Below are positions 36,351 through 48,474 of a DNA stretch of 64,000 nucleotides, piece after piece. Source of the stretch: Flectonema sp. DT1601 (taxonomy: Eukaryota; Euglenozoa; Diplonemea; Diplonemida; Diplonemidae); assembly GCA_964019425.1 (NCBI GenBank), contig OZ025835.1, positions 1 to 64,000 on the forward strand, in the 5' to 3' direction. Within the stretch, counting starts at the first letter, position 1, and each line of letters opens with the position of its first letter. The translations under genes and the position numbers were made by a program. The notes beneath the pieces were generated by a model. It had not been told where the DNA came from. It was given only the letters and a program-made list of their open reading frames with translations, and searched no databases.

Positions 36351-37532
36351 TTAACGACAACAAACATGAAAAACACAAGCCGCAAACAGCTGCTGCGCAA
36401 GCCGAAACTTCCTTTTTTCTCCGCTACTCATGCCGGCAAACAAACCCAAGAAATTGACAATTTCAAAGGAGAGCAATACCAACAACAAAACAATCCAAAG
36501 AAGAAAAGAACAGGCATCGGAAAGCGCGGCGACAGCTTCAAACAAATACTTAATGTCAACTTTATTGACTACGGCTGCCGCCTCGACTTTCCATCCCCTG
36601 AAGATGCGTTCCAAGTGTTTCTTGCTCTGATCAATCCGGTGATTGATGCAAAACAGCTTAACACTCTGGTCAGCAATCTCCGTACATGCAACCACTTTCC
36701 CGAACCCCCCGCGAATCACCTCGGACGCAGACTTCAGATCTGCCTCGACCGAGCGATAAGCACCAATGGGTCCAGCAAAAAAAGAAAGGAAACATGCCTC
36801 CAGTTCGGAGCGAACGCTTCTCGAAAACAAGAGAAACCGATCAAACAGAGAAAGTACAGAGAACATGAAGTCAGCCGCTGAACTGGCTGCTTCATTCACC
36901 CAAGCCATTACGAGGTCAGCAAACCTGACACACTCGAGCTCAAGCGCACCCCAGACACCGTGCGTGATGTCGGAGAGTTCCGCTTCACAAGTGCGCACCA
37001 CATCGAGAAGCTTCACCCGGGTTATCGCGAACCGGATCCCGAAGCACTTCACGAGTCTATCGGTGGCACTGTGATCGGAGCATTGGCTGCTCCTCATCAG
37101 CTCTTCGACGGCCACTCTGCTCGCGGAACCAAACGCCCTCCTCATCGTGTCACCCACACGGTGCGGAATACTTTTACCAACAGAGTGCGGCACGTCAGCA
37201 TGACACGCAGACTCGTTGACGTTGGTGTTGCCGTTGACGTTGGCGTTGGCTTTGGCGTTGGCTTTGGCGTTGGCGTTGGCGTTGGCGTTGGCGTTGTCGC
37301 TGGAGCTGGAGTTGGCGTCAGTGGAGGTGTTGTTGTCGATAATACAACACCACTTGTCGATAATAGTGGTGGTGGTGGTGGTGTTCGTCGTCGTCGTCGT
37401 TGTCGCAACAACTTCGGCGGGCTCTTCGAACATTCCCAGCATCAATCCAACTGGAGGCAAGTCAGGCAGACCGCATCCAAAGCAGAACACCGTCTACCAG
37501 AATACTCCCACAAATCCGATGATGGCAAACAT
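36351..37532 (-). pseudogene. Array membrane protein, copy 5, early nonsense codon
   Basis: This copy matches the others but for one coding-strand G-to-A change at 37495 that turns the second of two adjacent Trp codons (codon 13, TGG) into TAG. The signal peptide is thus cut and a normal product is not expected; the rest of the frame stays open and unchanged, so the change is recent. A read error is possible. The unit also has the longest poly-T tract (about 36113-36143). Confidence 0.65.
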
Positions 37533-40500
37533 TTTTTTGTGCTTTGTTTTGTCTTAAGCCTGATAGAAGGAAAGGAAGTAACATCATGCCAATCCAGCAA
37601 TAAAATATCAAGAGATCTGAACTTTGCTTTTACCACCAAAAGAGAGTACATTTCCAACTGAGAATCCTGAGGAATAATGAGGGCCCATTTGGGGATCATG
37701 GAGAAGGCACACCGCGGTATATTATAAGAAGCTCACAAAAGAAGGTAACCTATCAGAATTGGTAGCCACAAATCAATAAGAACCATAAAACATATCAAAT
37801 AAATCATTCCATTCCCACGTCACTTATCGACTTGTGCGCGGCTGAAGGCGGGAAATATTGATATAACAAAACATACCACATAAAGCATTCCACTCCCACG
37901 TCACTTATCGAACTTCACCACAAATCACAACACGAAGCAAGTTCAGTTCAATCAAGGAAAGGTGTAAAATCTTAAAAAGCAGATTTATGGTTAACAATCA
38001 ATAAGAAATAGTTCCACACAGATCAAACATGCCCACCCCCCCGGGACACGCGACACACACAAACCAATGGGCACTCAAAAACGAAACACGTGCAAAAATC
38101 ACGAGCACTCAAACCACAATAAGAACTCATCAGAGTTAAACAACACGACACTTAATTCCAACACAAACACAACACAACTTCACCACAAATCACAACACGA
38201 AGAACAAGTTCAGTAAATTCAAGGAAGGCAAAAGAAATAGTTTCACAGAAACATCTGACACAGACACACGAGCACTCAAACTACACATATGAACACACAA
38301 CACACACACACACAAAGAGTAATGAGAACTCGTCAGAGTTTCAACAAACAATACACAACACATACATGCATACACACACACCGAGAGGAGGTTCAGTGAA
38401 GCTTCTGCTCACCTCATCATAAGTTCAGCTCCTGTTAAAAAAAAATGAAAATATATACAAAAGTTACAAAATTGCAAACACCCTCTCATGTCACCATCAC
38501 CGCAAAGCCCTCTCAACGATCCCTCCTTCCATCACACGGCAAGTGGTACCATTTTCCACTTAACTTACTCTCCCCTCTCCACCACATCACTTGTGACATG
38601 TCCTTTCTGATAATAAAAAGAAGAAAGAATGATTGCAAACAAACGAACAGAACAAACAACAAATTAATAGCCAAAAGTCAGCGGCAAAACCTTTCCCCCC
38701 CGACCCCGACACGCAAGGCGTATTTGTTTGTGCGTTCAGGGGAATCACCACACGGAAGGAATGCCATTCGCTAGACTTTAAAAGAAAGGTACGAAATCAA
38801 CGAAAAGAAAGTGTTTATAAAAATTATTTAAAAAAAAGAAAATAAAGAAATGTTGCGCCGGGAAGGTCATTTGGGGAATTCAATTGAAATGTGAAAGTGA
38901 ACTGATTACATTGCAAAACAATCGCGCGTTATTACAATACAGTACCTATACAAAAGTACAATATTATCATTATCATTGTTAGTTTTATTATTATTATTTC
39001 TCACCAGGGGGGCGTGACTCCTGCGTGAAGAAGGAAACACACAACCCCCCACTCCTGAAGACTTGTAACTGCCGTGAGGCCGTCATCACAACGACAACGA
39101 CAACCACAACGACAACGACGGCAGGCACGAAAAAAAAGAAGAAAAATGACAAGACAACAACAACAACCCACATGGGTGACGAATGAAAGCAGTACTGATC
39201 ACAGGATTTTACTTTTTCTAAATCGAAAATGTCAGACAGAGAGAGACGATAAGTATATTGCTGCAAAAGATTGAATTTCATTTACCAAAATTAGAGATTT
39301 AACCGCACACCACCACCACTACTATCATCATCATCATCATGATCATGATCTCAGATGGTGGCTCCTTCCTCAGTAATATGAACACGTCCTGAACATCAAA
39401 AACAGTTCACAGAGCAAGAAAACACTGCTTAGCAAAAATACCAATCAAATCACAGCAGCAGCAGCTGGCTCACTCGCATACATATTGCCATTCTCTCTCG
39501 TGCGTCTCCTCCTCTCTTCATTCACTTCCCCCATTTACCTGCCAACCTCCAATCCCGAGTAGCCTCCCACGACAAGTTTTGCCACGAGCGTTGCTATGTT
39601 GGGAAACCTAGCTCTCTGTGCGAGAAACCAGGAAATCCGCTGATAACTACACTCCGATGACCAACTGAGTGGGCGCTCAACTCGGATCATTGAGGCTGGT
39701 TCCGTCTCGGCGAGGAACTGCAGCTGCTGCGTGAGTCGAGTTGGTCAGCTTTTGCTAAAACTCACCAAGGAACAGGAAGTGAGAATCGAGTTGGTAAATG
39801 TTGTTGTTGTTTTTGTTGTGGTAGTTTTTACGGGATACTCGGCAACTGCCGCAAGAGTATCCCTATGATCGAGGAGCAGCACAAACAAAACCAGGGTGAA
39901 ATTGTTTTTCTTTTTTTCCTCTCTCTCTCTCTCAATACGTAAAAGGTCAGTTTTGTTTTCTTTGCATTGTCTCTCTCTCTGTATCTCTCGTTCCGTCTCT
40001 CTCGCAGTAAAAACAAAAAAAAGGGTGAAAATCAGCAAAACTGGTTTTCCTTTTTCCCAGCCTCTCAAAAGACCAGAGCACTTGCCACCGCGAGAGAGTG
40101 AGAGAAAAGAGAAGGGGAAAAAAAAAAAGGAAGACAGCAGACTGGACCATCACATCCACAACATCAACGAGAACAACATTGGAGCGGGGGGATCGGCAGC
40201 GTGTGCCTTCCCTCCCGCGGAAACAAATAAAGAAAGGTATCCAAAACAAAGTAAAGAATGGTACACAAAACAAATAAAGAAAGGTATATAAAACAAAGTT
40301 AAGAAAGGTACACAAAACAAATAAAGAAAGGTATACAAAACAAAGTAAAGAATGGTACACAAAACAAATAAAGAAAGGTATATAAAACAAAGTTAAGAAA
40401 GGTATACAAAGCAAATAAAGAAAGGTATATAAAACAAAGTTAAGAAAGGTATACAAAGCAAATAAAGAAAGGTATACAAAACAAATAAAGAATGGTATAC

Positions 40501-41799
40501 AAAACAAATAAAGAAAGGTATACAAAACAAATAAAGAAAGGTATATAAAGCAAAGTTAAGAAAGGTATACAAAACAAAGTAAAGAAAGGTATACAATCTC
40601 CTCATGGGTGAATGCCAGAGAGAGAGAGCCTTTGCAGGTCGTCTCTCCAGACTTGCACTGCCAAGAGAAAATAAACGTTTTTTCCGCGACTGGTACCGAG
40701 GGATGGGATCTTTTTTGTTTTTTAAATTTTTTAAGGTTTTTTTATTTTTATTTTTTGTTAAATTGAAAAGAAGAAATGAAAAATTGGACACAAAAACTCC
40801 ACAATCTCAAAGCAAATCAAGAAAATAATAATATTCTCTCTTTTCAGCCTTTTGTTGTTCGTCGAAGTGAAGAGCCAGAGCATCGGAGTTGCAACTTCCG
40901 GGTTCCGGTTTTCCTTCTTTCAGTGCGTTTATTAGTTTTCGTGTGCCAGCAAAAAAAAAAAAAAATAAAATAAAATAAAATAAAATCCGACACAATTCTC
41001 CAAAAGACCATTCACATCTCGCCCCCGTGTTGTTAAAGAAAATTTCTTGTTGTTGGTTATGAGAAAAATGAAAATGAAAATGTCTATCGGCCGAGAGAGT
41101 AGTTGTACTCTCTCGCTCGACGACAAGACAACAACAACGACAACGACAACGACAACAACTTACTAACCCAGATGTGAATGGCCCGTACTTTCTACTACTA
41201 CTTGTCGGGGGAAAAAAAAAAAGAAAAGAGAAGTTCGTGTAAAGGAAATCCATCTCACCTACCTTAATTCACAAAAGCAGCAATGCAATTGCAGCTGTCA
41301 GAAATGAAGAAGCGGCATCTAAAAACTAGAAAACAACTAAAAAAAAAAAAGACAGAACCATTTTTCTTTGAACTTCAAACGAAAAAAAAACATGGCTGTC
41401 TCTCTCTCTCTCTCTCCACTCATGGCAGAGTTAGTTAATTGTCTTCAAAGTTTAATACGGTATTTTTCTTCATAACAGGAAGGAAAACAAGGAGGAGGAT
41501 AGATGAAAAAAATGAGAGGAGGAAAAAAAAAAAAAAAAAAAAAGAAAAGTGTGCGGTACATTCTTTTTGTTTTGAATTTTTTTTTTTTTTTTTTTTTTGT
41601 TGGAGTCGATCGTTTTTGTTTCTTTTTTTTTTTTTGAATAATTATACGCACATATTAATTGGGTTAAAGGGAAGTTGGTACAAAGGTCGCTTATTATTAT
41701 TATTTTTTTTTTTTTTTTAGTTTTAGTTTTGGTTTTGGTTTTGCTTTTGCTTTTTTTTTTGTTGGGCTGCTGTTTTTTTCAAACAACAACAGAATTCAT

Positions 41800-42981
41800 T
41801 TAACGACAACAAACATGAAAAACACAAGCCGCAAACAGCTGCTGCGCAAGCCGAAACTTCCTTTTTTCTCCGCTACTCATGCCGGCAAACAAACCCAAGA
41901 AATTGACAATTTCAAAGGAGAGCAATACCAACAACAAAACAATCCAAAGAAGAAAAGAACAGGCATCGGAAAGCGCGGCGACAGCTTCAAACAAATACTT
42001 AATGTCAACTTTATTGACTACGGCTGCCGCCTCGACTTTCCATCCCCTGAAGATGCGTTCCAAGTGTTTCTTGCTCTGATCAATCCGGTGATTGATGCAA
42101 AACAGCTTAACACTCTGGTCAGCAATCTCCGTACATGCAACCACTTTCCCGAACCCCCCGCGAATCACCTCGGACGCAGACTTCAGATCTGCCTCGACCG
42201 AGCGATAAGCACCAATGGGTCCAGCAAAAAAAGAAAGGAAACATGCCTCCAGTTCGGAGCGAACGCTTCTCGAAAACAAGAGAAACCGATCAAACAGAGA
42301 AAGTACAGAGAACATGAAGTCAGCCGCTGAACTGGCTGCTTCATTCACCCAAGCCATTACGAGGTCAGCAAACCTGACACACTCGAGCTCAAGCGCACCC
42401 CAGACACCGTGCGTGATGTCGGAGAGTTCCGCTTCACAAGTGCGCACCACATCGAGAAGCTTCACCCGGGTTATCGCGAACCGGATCCCGAAGCACTTCA
42501 CGAGTCTATCGGTGGCACTGTGATCGGAGCATTGGCTGCTCCTCATCAGCTCTTCGACGGCCACTCTGCTCGCGGAACCAAACGCCCTCCTCATCGTGTC
42601 ACCCACACGGTGCGGAATACTTTTACCAACAGAGTGCGGCACGTCAGCATGACACGCAGACTCGTTGACGTTGGTGTTGCCGTTGACGTTGGCGTTGGCT
42701 TTGGCGTTGGCTTTGGCGTTGGCGTTGGCGTTGGCGTTGGCGTTGTCGCTGGAGCTGGAGTTGGCGTCAGTGGAGGTGTTGTTGTCGATAATACAACACC
42801 ACTTGTCGATAATAGTGGTGGTGGTGGTGGTGTTCGTCGTCGTCGTCGTTGTCGCAACAACTTCGGCGGGCTCTTCGAACATTCCCAGCATCAATCCAAC
42901 TGGAGGCAAGTCAGGCAGACCGCATCCAAAGCAGAACACCGTCCACCAGAATACTCCCACAAATCCGATGATGGCAAACAT
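41800..42981 (-). CDS. Array membrane protein, copy 6 (393 aa)
   Basis: The protein is identical to copy 1. The unit combines the short (CT)n form of copies 2-3 with the variant poly-A/T segment of copies 4-5, a mosaic that suggests exchange between copies. Confidence 0.65.
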   Translation of the reverse strand: MFAIIGFVGVFWWTVFCFGCGLPDLPPVGLMLGMFEEPAEVVATTTTTTNTTTTTTIIDKWCCIIDNNTSTDANSSSSDNANANANANAKANAKANANVNGNTNVNESACHADVPHSVGKSIPHRVGDTMRRAFGSASRVAVEELMRSSQCSDHSATDRLVKCFGIRFAITRVKLLDVVRTCEAELSDITHGVWGALELECVRFADLVMAWVNEAASSAADFMFSVLSLFDRFLLFSRSVRSELEACFLSFFAGPIGAYRSVEADLKSASEVIRGGFGKVVACTEIADQSVKLFCINHRIDQSKKHLERIFRGWKVEAAAVVNKVDIKYLFEAVAALSDACSFLLWIVLLLVLLSFEIVNFLGLFAGMSSGEKRKFRLAQQLFAACVFHVCCR

Positions 42982-45900
42982 TTTTTTGTGCTTTGTTTTG
43001 TCTTAAGCCTGATAGAAGGAAAGGAAGTAACATCATGCCAATCCAGCAATAAAATATCAAGAGATCTGAACTTTGCTTTTACCACCAAAAGAGAGTACAT
43101 TTCCAACTGAGAATCCTGAGGAATAATGAGGGCCCATTTGGGGATCATGGAGAAGGCACACCGCGGTATATTATAAGAAGCTCACAAAAGAAGGTAACCT
43201 ATCAGAATTGGTAGCCACAAATCAATAAGAACCATAAAACATATCAAATAAATCATTCCATTCCCACGTCACTTATCGACTTGTGCGCGGCTGAAGGCGG
43301 GAAATATTGATATAACAAAACATACCACATAAAGCATTCCACTCCCACGTCACTTATCGAACTTCACCACAAATCACAACACGAAGCAAGTTCAGTTCAA
43401 TCAAGGAAAGGTGTAAAATCTTAAAAAGCAGATTTATGGTTAACAATCAATAAGAAATAGTTCCACACAGATCAAACATGCCCACCCCCCCGGGACACGC
43501 GACACACACAAACCAATGGGCACTCAAAAACGAAACACGTGCAAAAATCACGAGCACTCAAACCACAATAAGAACTCATCAGAGTTAAACAACACGACAC
43601 TTAATTCCAACACAAACACAACACAACTTCACCACAAATCACAACACGAAGAACAAGTTCAGTAAATTCAAGGAAGGCAAAAGAAATAGTTTCACAGAAA
43701 CATCTGACACAGACACACGAGCACTCAAACTACACATATGAACACACAACACACACACACACAAAGAGTAATGAGAACTCGTCAGAGTTTCAACAAACAA
43801 TACACAACACATACATGCATACACACACACCGAGAGGAGGTTCAGTGAAGCTTCTGCTCACCTCATCATAAGTTCAGCTCCTGTTAAAAAAAAATGAAAA
43901 TATATACAAAAGTTACAAAATTGCAAACACCCTCTCATGTCACCATCACCGCAAAGCCCTCTCAACGATCCCTCCTTCCATCACACGGCAAGTGGTACCA
44001 TTTTCCACTTAACTTACTCTCCCCTCTCCACCACATCACTTGTGACATGTCCTTTCTGATAATAAAAAGAAGAAAGAATGATTGCAAACAAACGAACAGA
44101 ACAAACAACAAATTAATAGCCAAAAGTCAGCGGCAAAACCTTTCCCCCCCGACCCCGACACGCAAGGCGTATTTGTTTGTGCGTTCAGGGGAATCACCAC
44201 ACGGAAGGAATGCCATTCGCTAGACTTTAAAAGAAAGGTACGAAATCAACGAAAAGAAAGTGTTTATAAAAATTATTTAAAAAAAAGAAAATAAAGAAAT
44301 GTTGCGCCGGGAAGGTCATTTGGGGAATTCAATTGAAATGTGAAAGTGAACTGATTACATTGCAAAACAATCGCGCGTTATTACAATACAGTACCTATAC
44401 AAAAGTACAATATTATCATTATCATTGTTAGTTTTATTATTATTATTTCTCACCAGGGGGGCGTGACTCCTGCGTGAAGAAGGAAACACACAACCCCCCA
44501 CTCCTGAAGACTTGTAACTGCCGTGAGGCCGTCATCACAACGACAACGACAACCACAACGACAACGACGGCAGGCACGAAAAAAAAGAAGAAAAATGACA
44601 AGACAACAACAACAACCCACATGGGTGACGAATGAAAGCAGTACTGATCACAGGATTTTACTTTTTCTAAATCGAAAATGTCAGACAGAGAGAGACGATA
44701 AGTATATTGCTGCAAAAGATTGAATTTCATTTACCAAAATTAGAGATTTAACCGCACACCACCACCACTACTATCATCATCATCATCATGATCATGATCT
44801 CAGATGGTGGCTCCTTCCTCAGTAATATGAACACGTCCTGAACATCAAAAACAGTTCACAGAGCAAGAAAACACTGCTTAGCAAAAATACCAATCAAATC
44901 ACAGCAGCAGCAGCTGGCTCACTCGCATACATATTGCCATTCTCTCTCGTGCGTCTCCTCCTCTCTTCATTCACTTCCCCCATTTACCTGCCAACCTCCA
45001 ATCCCGAGTAGCCTCCCACGACAAGTTTTGCCACGAGCGTTGCTATGTTGGGAAACCTAGCTCTCTGTGCGAGAAACCAGGAAATCCGCTGATAACTACA
45101 CTCCGATGACCAACTGAGTGGGCGCTCAACTCGGATCATTGAGGCTGGTTCCGTCTCGGCGAGGAACTGCAGCTGCTGCGTGAGTCGAGTTGGTCAGCTT
45201 TTGCTAAAACTCACCAAGGAACAGGAAGTGAGAATCGAGTTGGTAAATGTTGTTGTTGTTTTTGTTGTGGTAGTTTTTACGGGATACTCGGCAACTGCCG
45301 CAAGAGTATCCCTATGATCGAGGAGCAGCACAAACAAAACCAGGGTGAAATTGTTTTTCTTTTTTTCCTCTCTCTCTCTCTCAATACGTAAAAGGTCAGT
45401 TTTGTTTTCTTTGCATTGTCTCTCTCTCTCTCTCTCTGTATCTCTCGTTCCGTCTCTCTCGCAGTAAAAACAAAAAAAAGGGTGAAAATCAGCAAAACTG
45501 GTTTTCCTTTTTCCCAGCCTCTCAAAAGACCAGAGCACTTGCCACCGCGAGAGAGTGAGAGAAAAGAGAAGGGGAAAAAAAAAAAGGAAGACAGCAGACT
45601 GGACCATCACATCCACAACATCAACGAGAACAACATTGGAGCGGGGGGATCGGCAGCGTGTGCCTTCCCTCCCGCGGAAACAAATAAAGAAAGGTATCCA
45701 AAACAAAGTAAAGAATGGTACACAAAACAAATAAAGAAAGGTATATAAAACAAAGTTAAGAAAGGTACACAAAACAAATAAAGAAAGGTATACAAAACAA
45801 AGTAAAGAATGGTACACAAAACAAATAAAGAAAGGTATATAAAACAAAGTTAAGAAAGGTACACAAAACAAATAAAGAAAGGTATACAAAACAAAGTAAA

Positions 45901-47090
45901 GAATGGTACACAAAACAAATAAAGAAAGGTATATAAAACAAAGTTAAGAAAGGTATACAAAGCAAATAAAGAAAGGTATATAAAACAAAGTTAAGAAAGG
46001 TATACAAAGCAAATAAAGAAAGGTATACAAAACAAATAAAGAATGGTATACAAAACAAATAAAGAAAGGTATACAAAACAAATAAAGAAAGGTATATAAA
46101 GCAAAGTTAAGAAAGGTATACAAAACAAAGTAAAGAAAGGTATACAATCTCCTCATGGGTGAATGCCAGAGAGAGAGAGCCTTTGCAGGTCGTCTCTCCA
46201 GACTTGCACTGCCAAGAGAAAATAAACGTTTTTTCCGCGACTGGTACCGAGGGATGGGATCTTTTTTGTTTTTTAAATTTTTTAAGGTTTTTAGACCATT
46301 CACATCTCGCCCCCGTGTTGTTAAAGAAAATTTCTTGTTGTTGGTTATGAGAAAAATGAAAATGAAAATGTCTATCGGCCGAGAGAGTAGTTGTACTCTC
46401 TCGCTCGACGACAAGACAACAACAACGACAACGACAACGACAACAACTTACTAACCCAGATGTGAATGGCCCGTACTTTCTACTACTACTTGTCGGGGGA
46501 AAAAAAAAAAGAAAAGAGAAGTTCGTGTAAAGGAAATCCATCTCACCTACCTTAATTCACAAAAGCAGCAATGCAATTGCAGCTGTCAGAAATGAAGAAG
46601 CGGCATCTAAAAACTAGAAAACAACTAAAAAAAAAAAAGACAGAACCATTTTTCTTTGAACTTCAAACGGAAAAAAAACATGGCTCTCTCTCTCTCTCTC
46701 TCTTTCCCTCTCATGGCAGAGTTAGTTAATTTTCTTCAAAGTTTAATACGGTATTTTTCTTCATAACAGGAAGGAAAACAAGGAGGAGGATGGATGAAAA
46801 AAATGAAAGGAGGAAAAAAAAAAAAAAAAAAGAAAAGTGTGCGGTACATACTTTTTGTTTTGAATTTTTTTTTTTTTTTTTTTTTTGTTGGAGTCGATCG
46901 TTTTTGTTTCTTTTTTTTTTTTTTTTGAATAATTATACGCACATATTAATTGGGTTAAAGGGAAGTTGGTACAAAGGTCGCTTATTATTATTATTTTTTT
47001 TTTTTTTTTTGGTTTTGGTTTTGGTTTTGGTTTTGGTTTTGCTTTTTTTTTTGTTGGGCTGCTGTTTTTTCAAACAACAACAGAATTTAT

Positions 47091-48254
47091 TTAACGACAA
47101 CAAACATGAAAAACACAAGCAGCAAACAGCTGCTGCGCAAGCTGAAACTTCCTTTTTCCTCCGCTACTCATGCCGGCAAACAAACCCAAGAAATTGACAA
47201 TTTCAAAGGAGAGCAATACCAACAACAAAACAATCCAAAGAAGAAAAGAACAGGCATCGGAAAGCGCGGCGACAGCTTCAAACAAATACTTAATGTCAAC
47301 TTTATTGACTACGGCTGCCGCCTCGACTTTCCATCCCCTGAAGATGCGTTCCAAGTGTTTCTTGCTTTGATCAATCCGGTGATTGATGCAAAACAGCTTA
47401 ACACTCTGGTCAGCAATCTCCGTACATGCAACCACTTTCCCGAACCCCCCGCGAATCACCTCGGACGCAGACTTCAGATCTGCCTCGACCGTGCGATAAG
47501 CACCAATGGGTCCAGCAAAAAAAGAAAGGAAACATGCCTCCAGTTCGGAGCGAACGCTTCTCGAAAACAAGAGAAACCGATCAAACAGAGAAAGTACAGA
47601 GAACATGAAGTCAGCCGCTGAACTGGCTGCTTCATTCACCCAAGCCATTACGAGGTCAGCAAACCTGACACACTCGAGCTCAAGCGCACCCCAGACACCG
47701 TGCGTGATGTCGGAGAGTTCCGCTTCACAAGTGCGCACCACATCGAGAAGCTTCACCCGGGTTATTGCGAACCGGATCCCGAAGCACTTCACGAGTCTAT
47801 CGGTGGCACTGTGATCGGAGCATTGGCTGCTCCTCATCAGCTCTTCGACGGCCACTCTGCTCGCGGAACCAAACGCCCTCCTCATCGTGTCACCCACACG
47901 GTGCGGAATACTTTTACCAACAGAGTGCGGCACGTCAGCATGACACGCAGACTCGTTGACGTTGGTGTTGCCGTTGACGTTGGCGTTGGCTTTGGCGTTG
48001 GCTTTGGCGTTGGCGTTGTCGCTGGAGCTGGAGTTGGCGTCAGTGGAGGTGTTGTTGTCGATAATACAACACCACTTGTCGATAATAGTGGTGGTGGTGG
48101 TGGTGTTCGTCGTCGTCGTCGTTGTCGCAACAACTTCGGCGGGCTCTTCGAACATTCCCAGCATCAATCCAACTGGAGGCAAGTCAGGCAGACCGCATCC
48201 AAAGCAGAACACCGTCCACCAGAATACTCCCACAAATCCGATGATGGCAAACAT
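47091..48254 (-). CDS. Array membrane protein, copy 7 (387 aa, most diverged)
   Basis: The frame is intact, with the same acceptor motif upstream and a TAA stop. It is six residues shorter because three Asn-Ala pairs are missing from the low-complexity stalk, and it has a few substitutions (for example Ser to Thr near residue 255, and Glu to Gly and Arg to Gln in the basic tail). Being the last gene before the array edge, it fits the pattern of edge copies escaping homogenisation. Downstream, its spacer has an expanded minisatellite and a ~270-bp deletion at about 46291. Confidence 0.65.
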   Translation of the reverse strand: MFAIIGFVGVFWWTVFCFGCGLPDLPPVGLMLGMFEEPAEVVATTTTTTNTTTTTTIIDKWCCIIDNNTSTDANSSSSDNANAKANAKANANVNGNTNVNESACHADVPHSVGKSIPHRVGDTMRRAFGSASRVAVEELMRSSQCSDHSATDRLVKCFGIRFAITRVKLLDVVRTCEAELSDITHGVWGALELECVRFADLVMAWVNEAASSAADFMFSVLSLFDRFLLFSRSVRSELEACFLSFFAGPIGAYRTVEADLKSASEVIRGGFGKVVACTEIADQSVKLFCINHRIDQSKKHLERIFRGWKVEAAAVVNKVDIKYLFEAVAALSDACSFLLWIVLLLVLLSFEIVNFLGLFAGMSSGGKRKFQLAQQLFAACVFHVCCR

Positions 48255-48474
48255 TTTTTTGTGCTTTGTTTTGTCTTAAGCCTGATAGAAGGAAAGGAAG
48301 TAACATCATGCCAATCCAGCAATAAAATATCAAGAGATCTGAACTTTGCTTTTACCACCAAAAGAGAGTACATTTCCAACTGAGAATCCTGAGGAATAAT
48401 GAGGGCCCATTTGGGGATCATGGAGAAGGCACACCGCGGTATATTATAAGAAGCTCACAAAAGAAGGTAACCTA

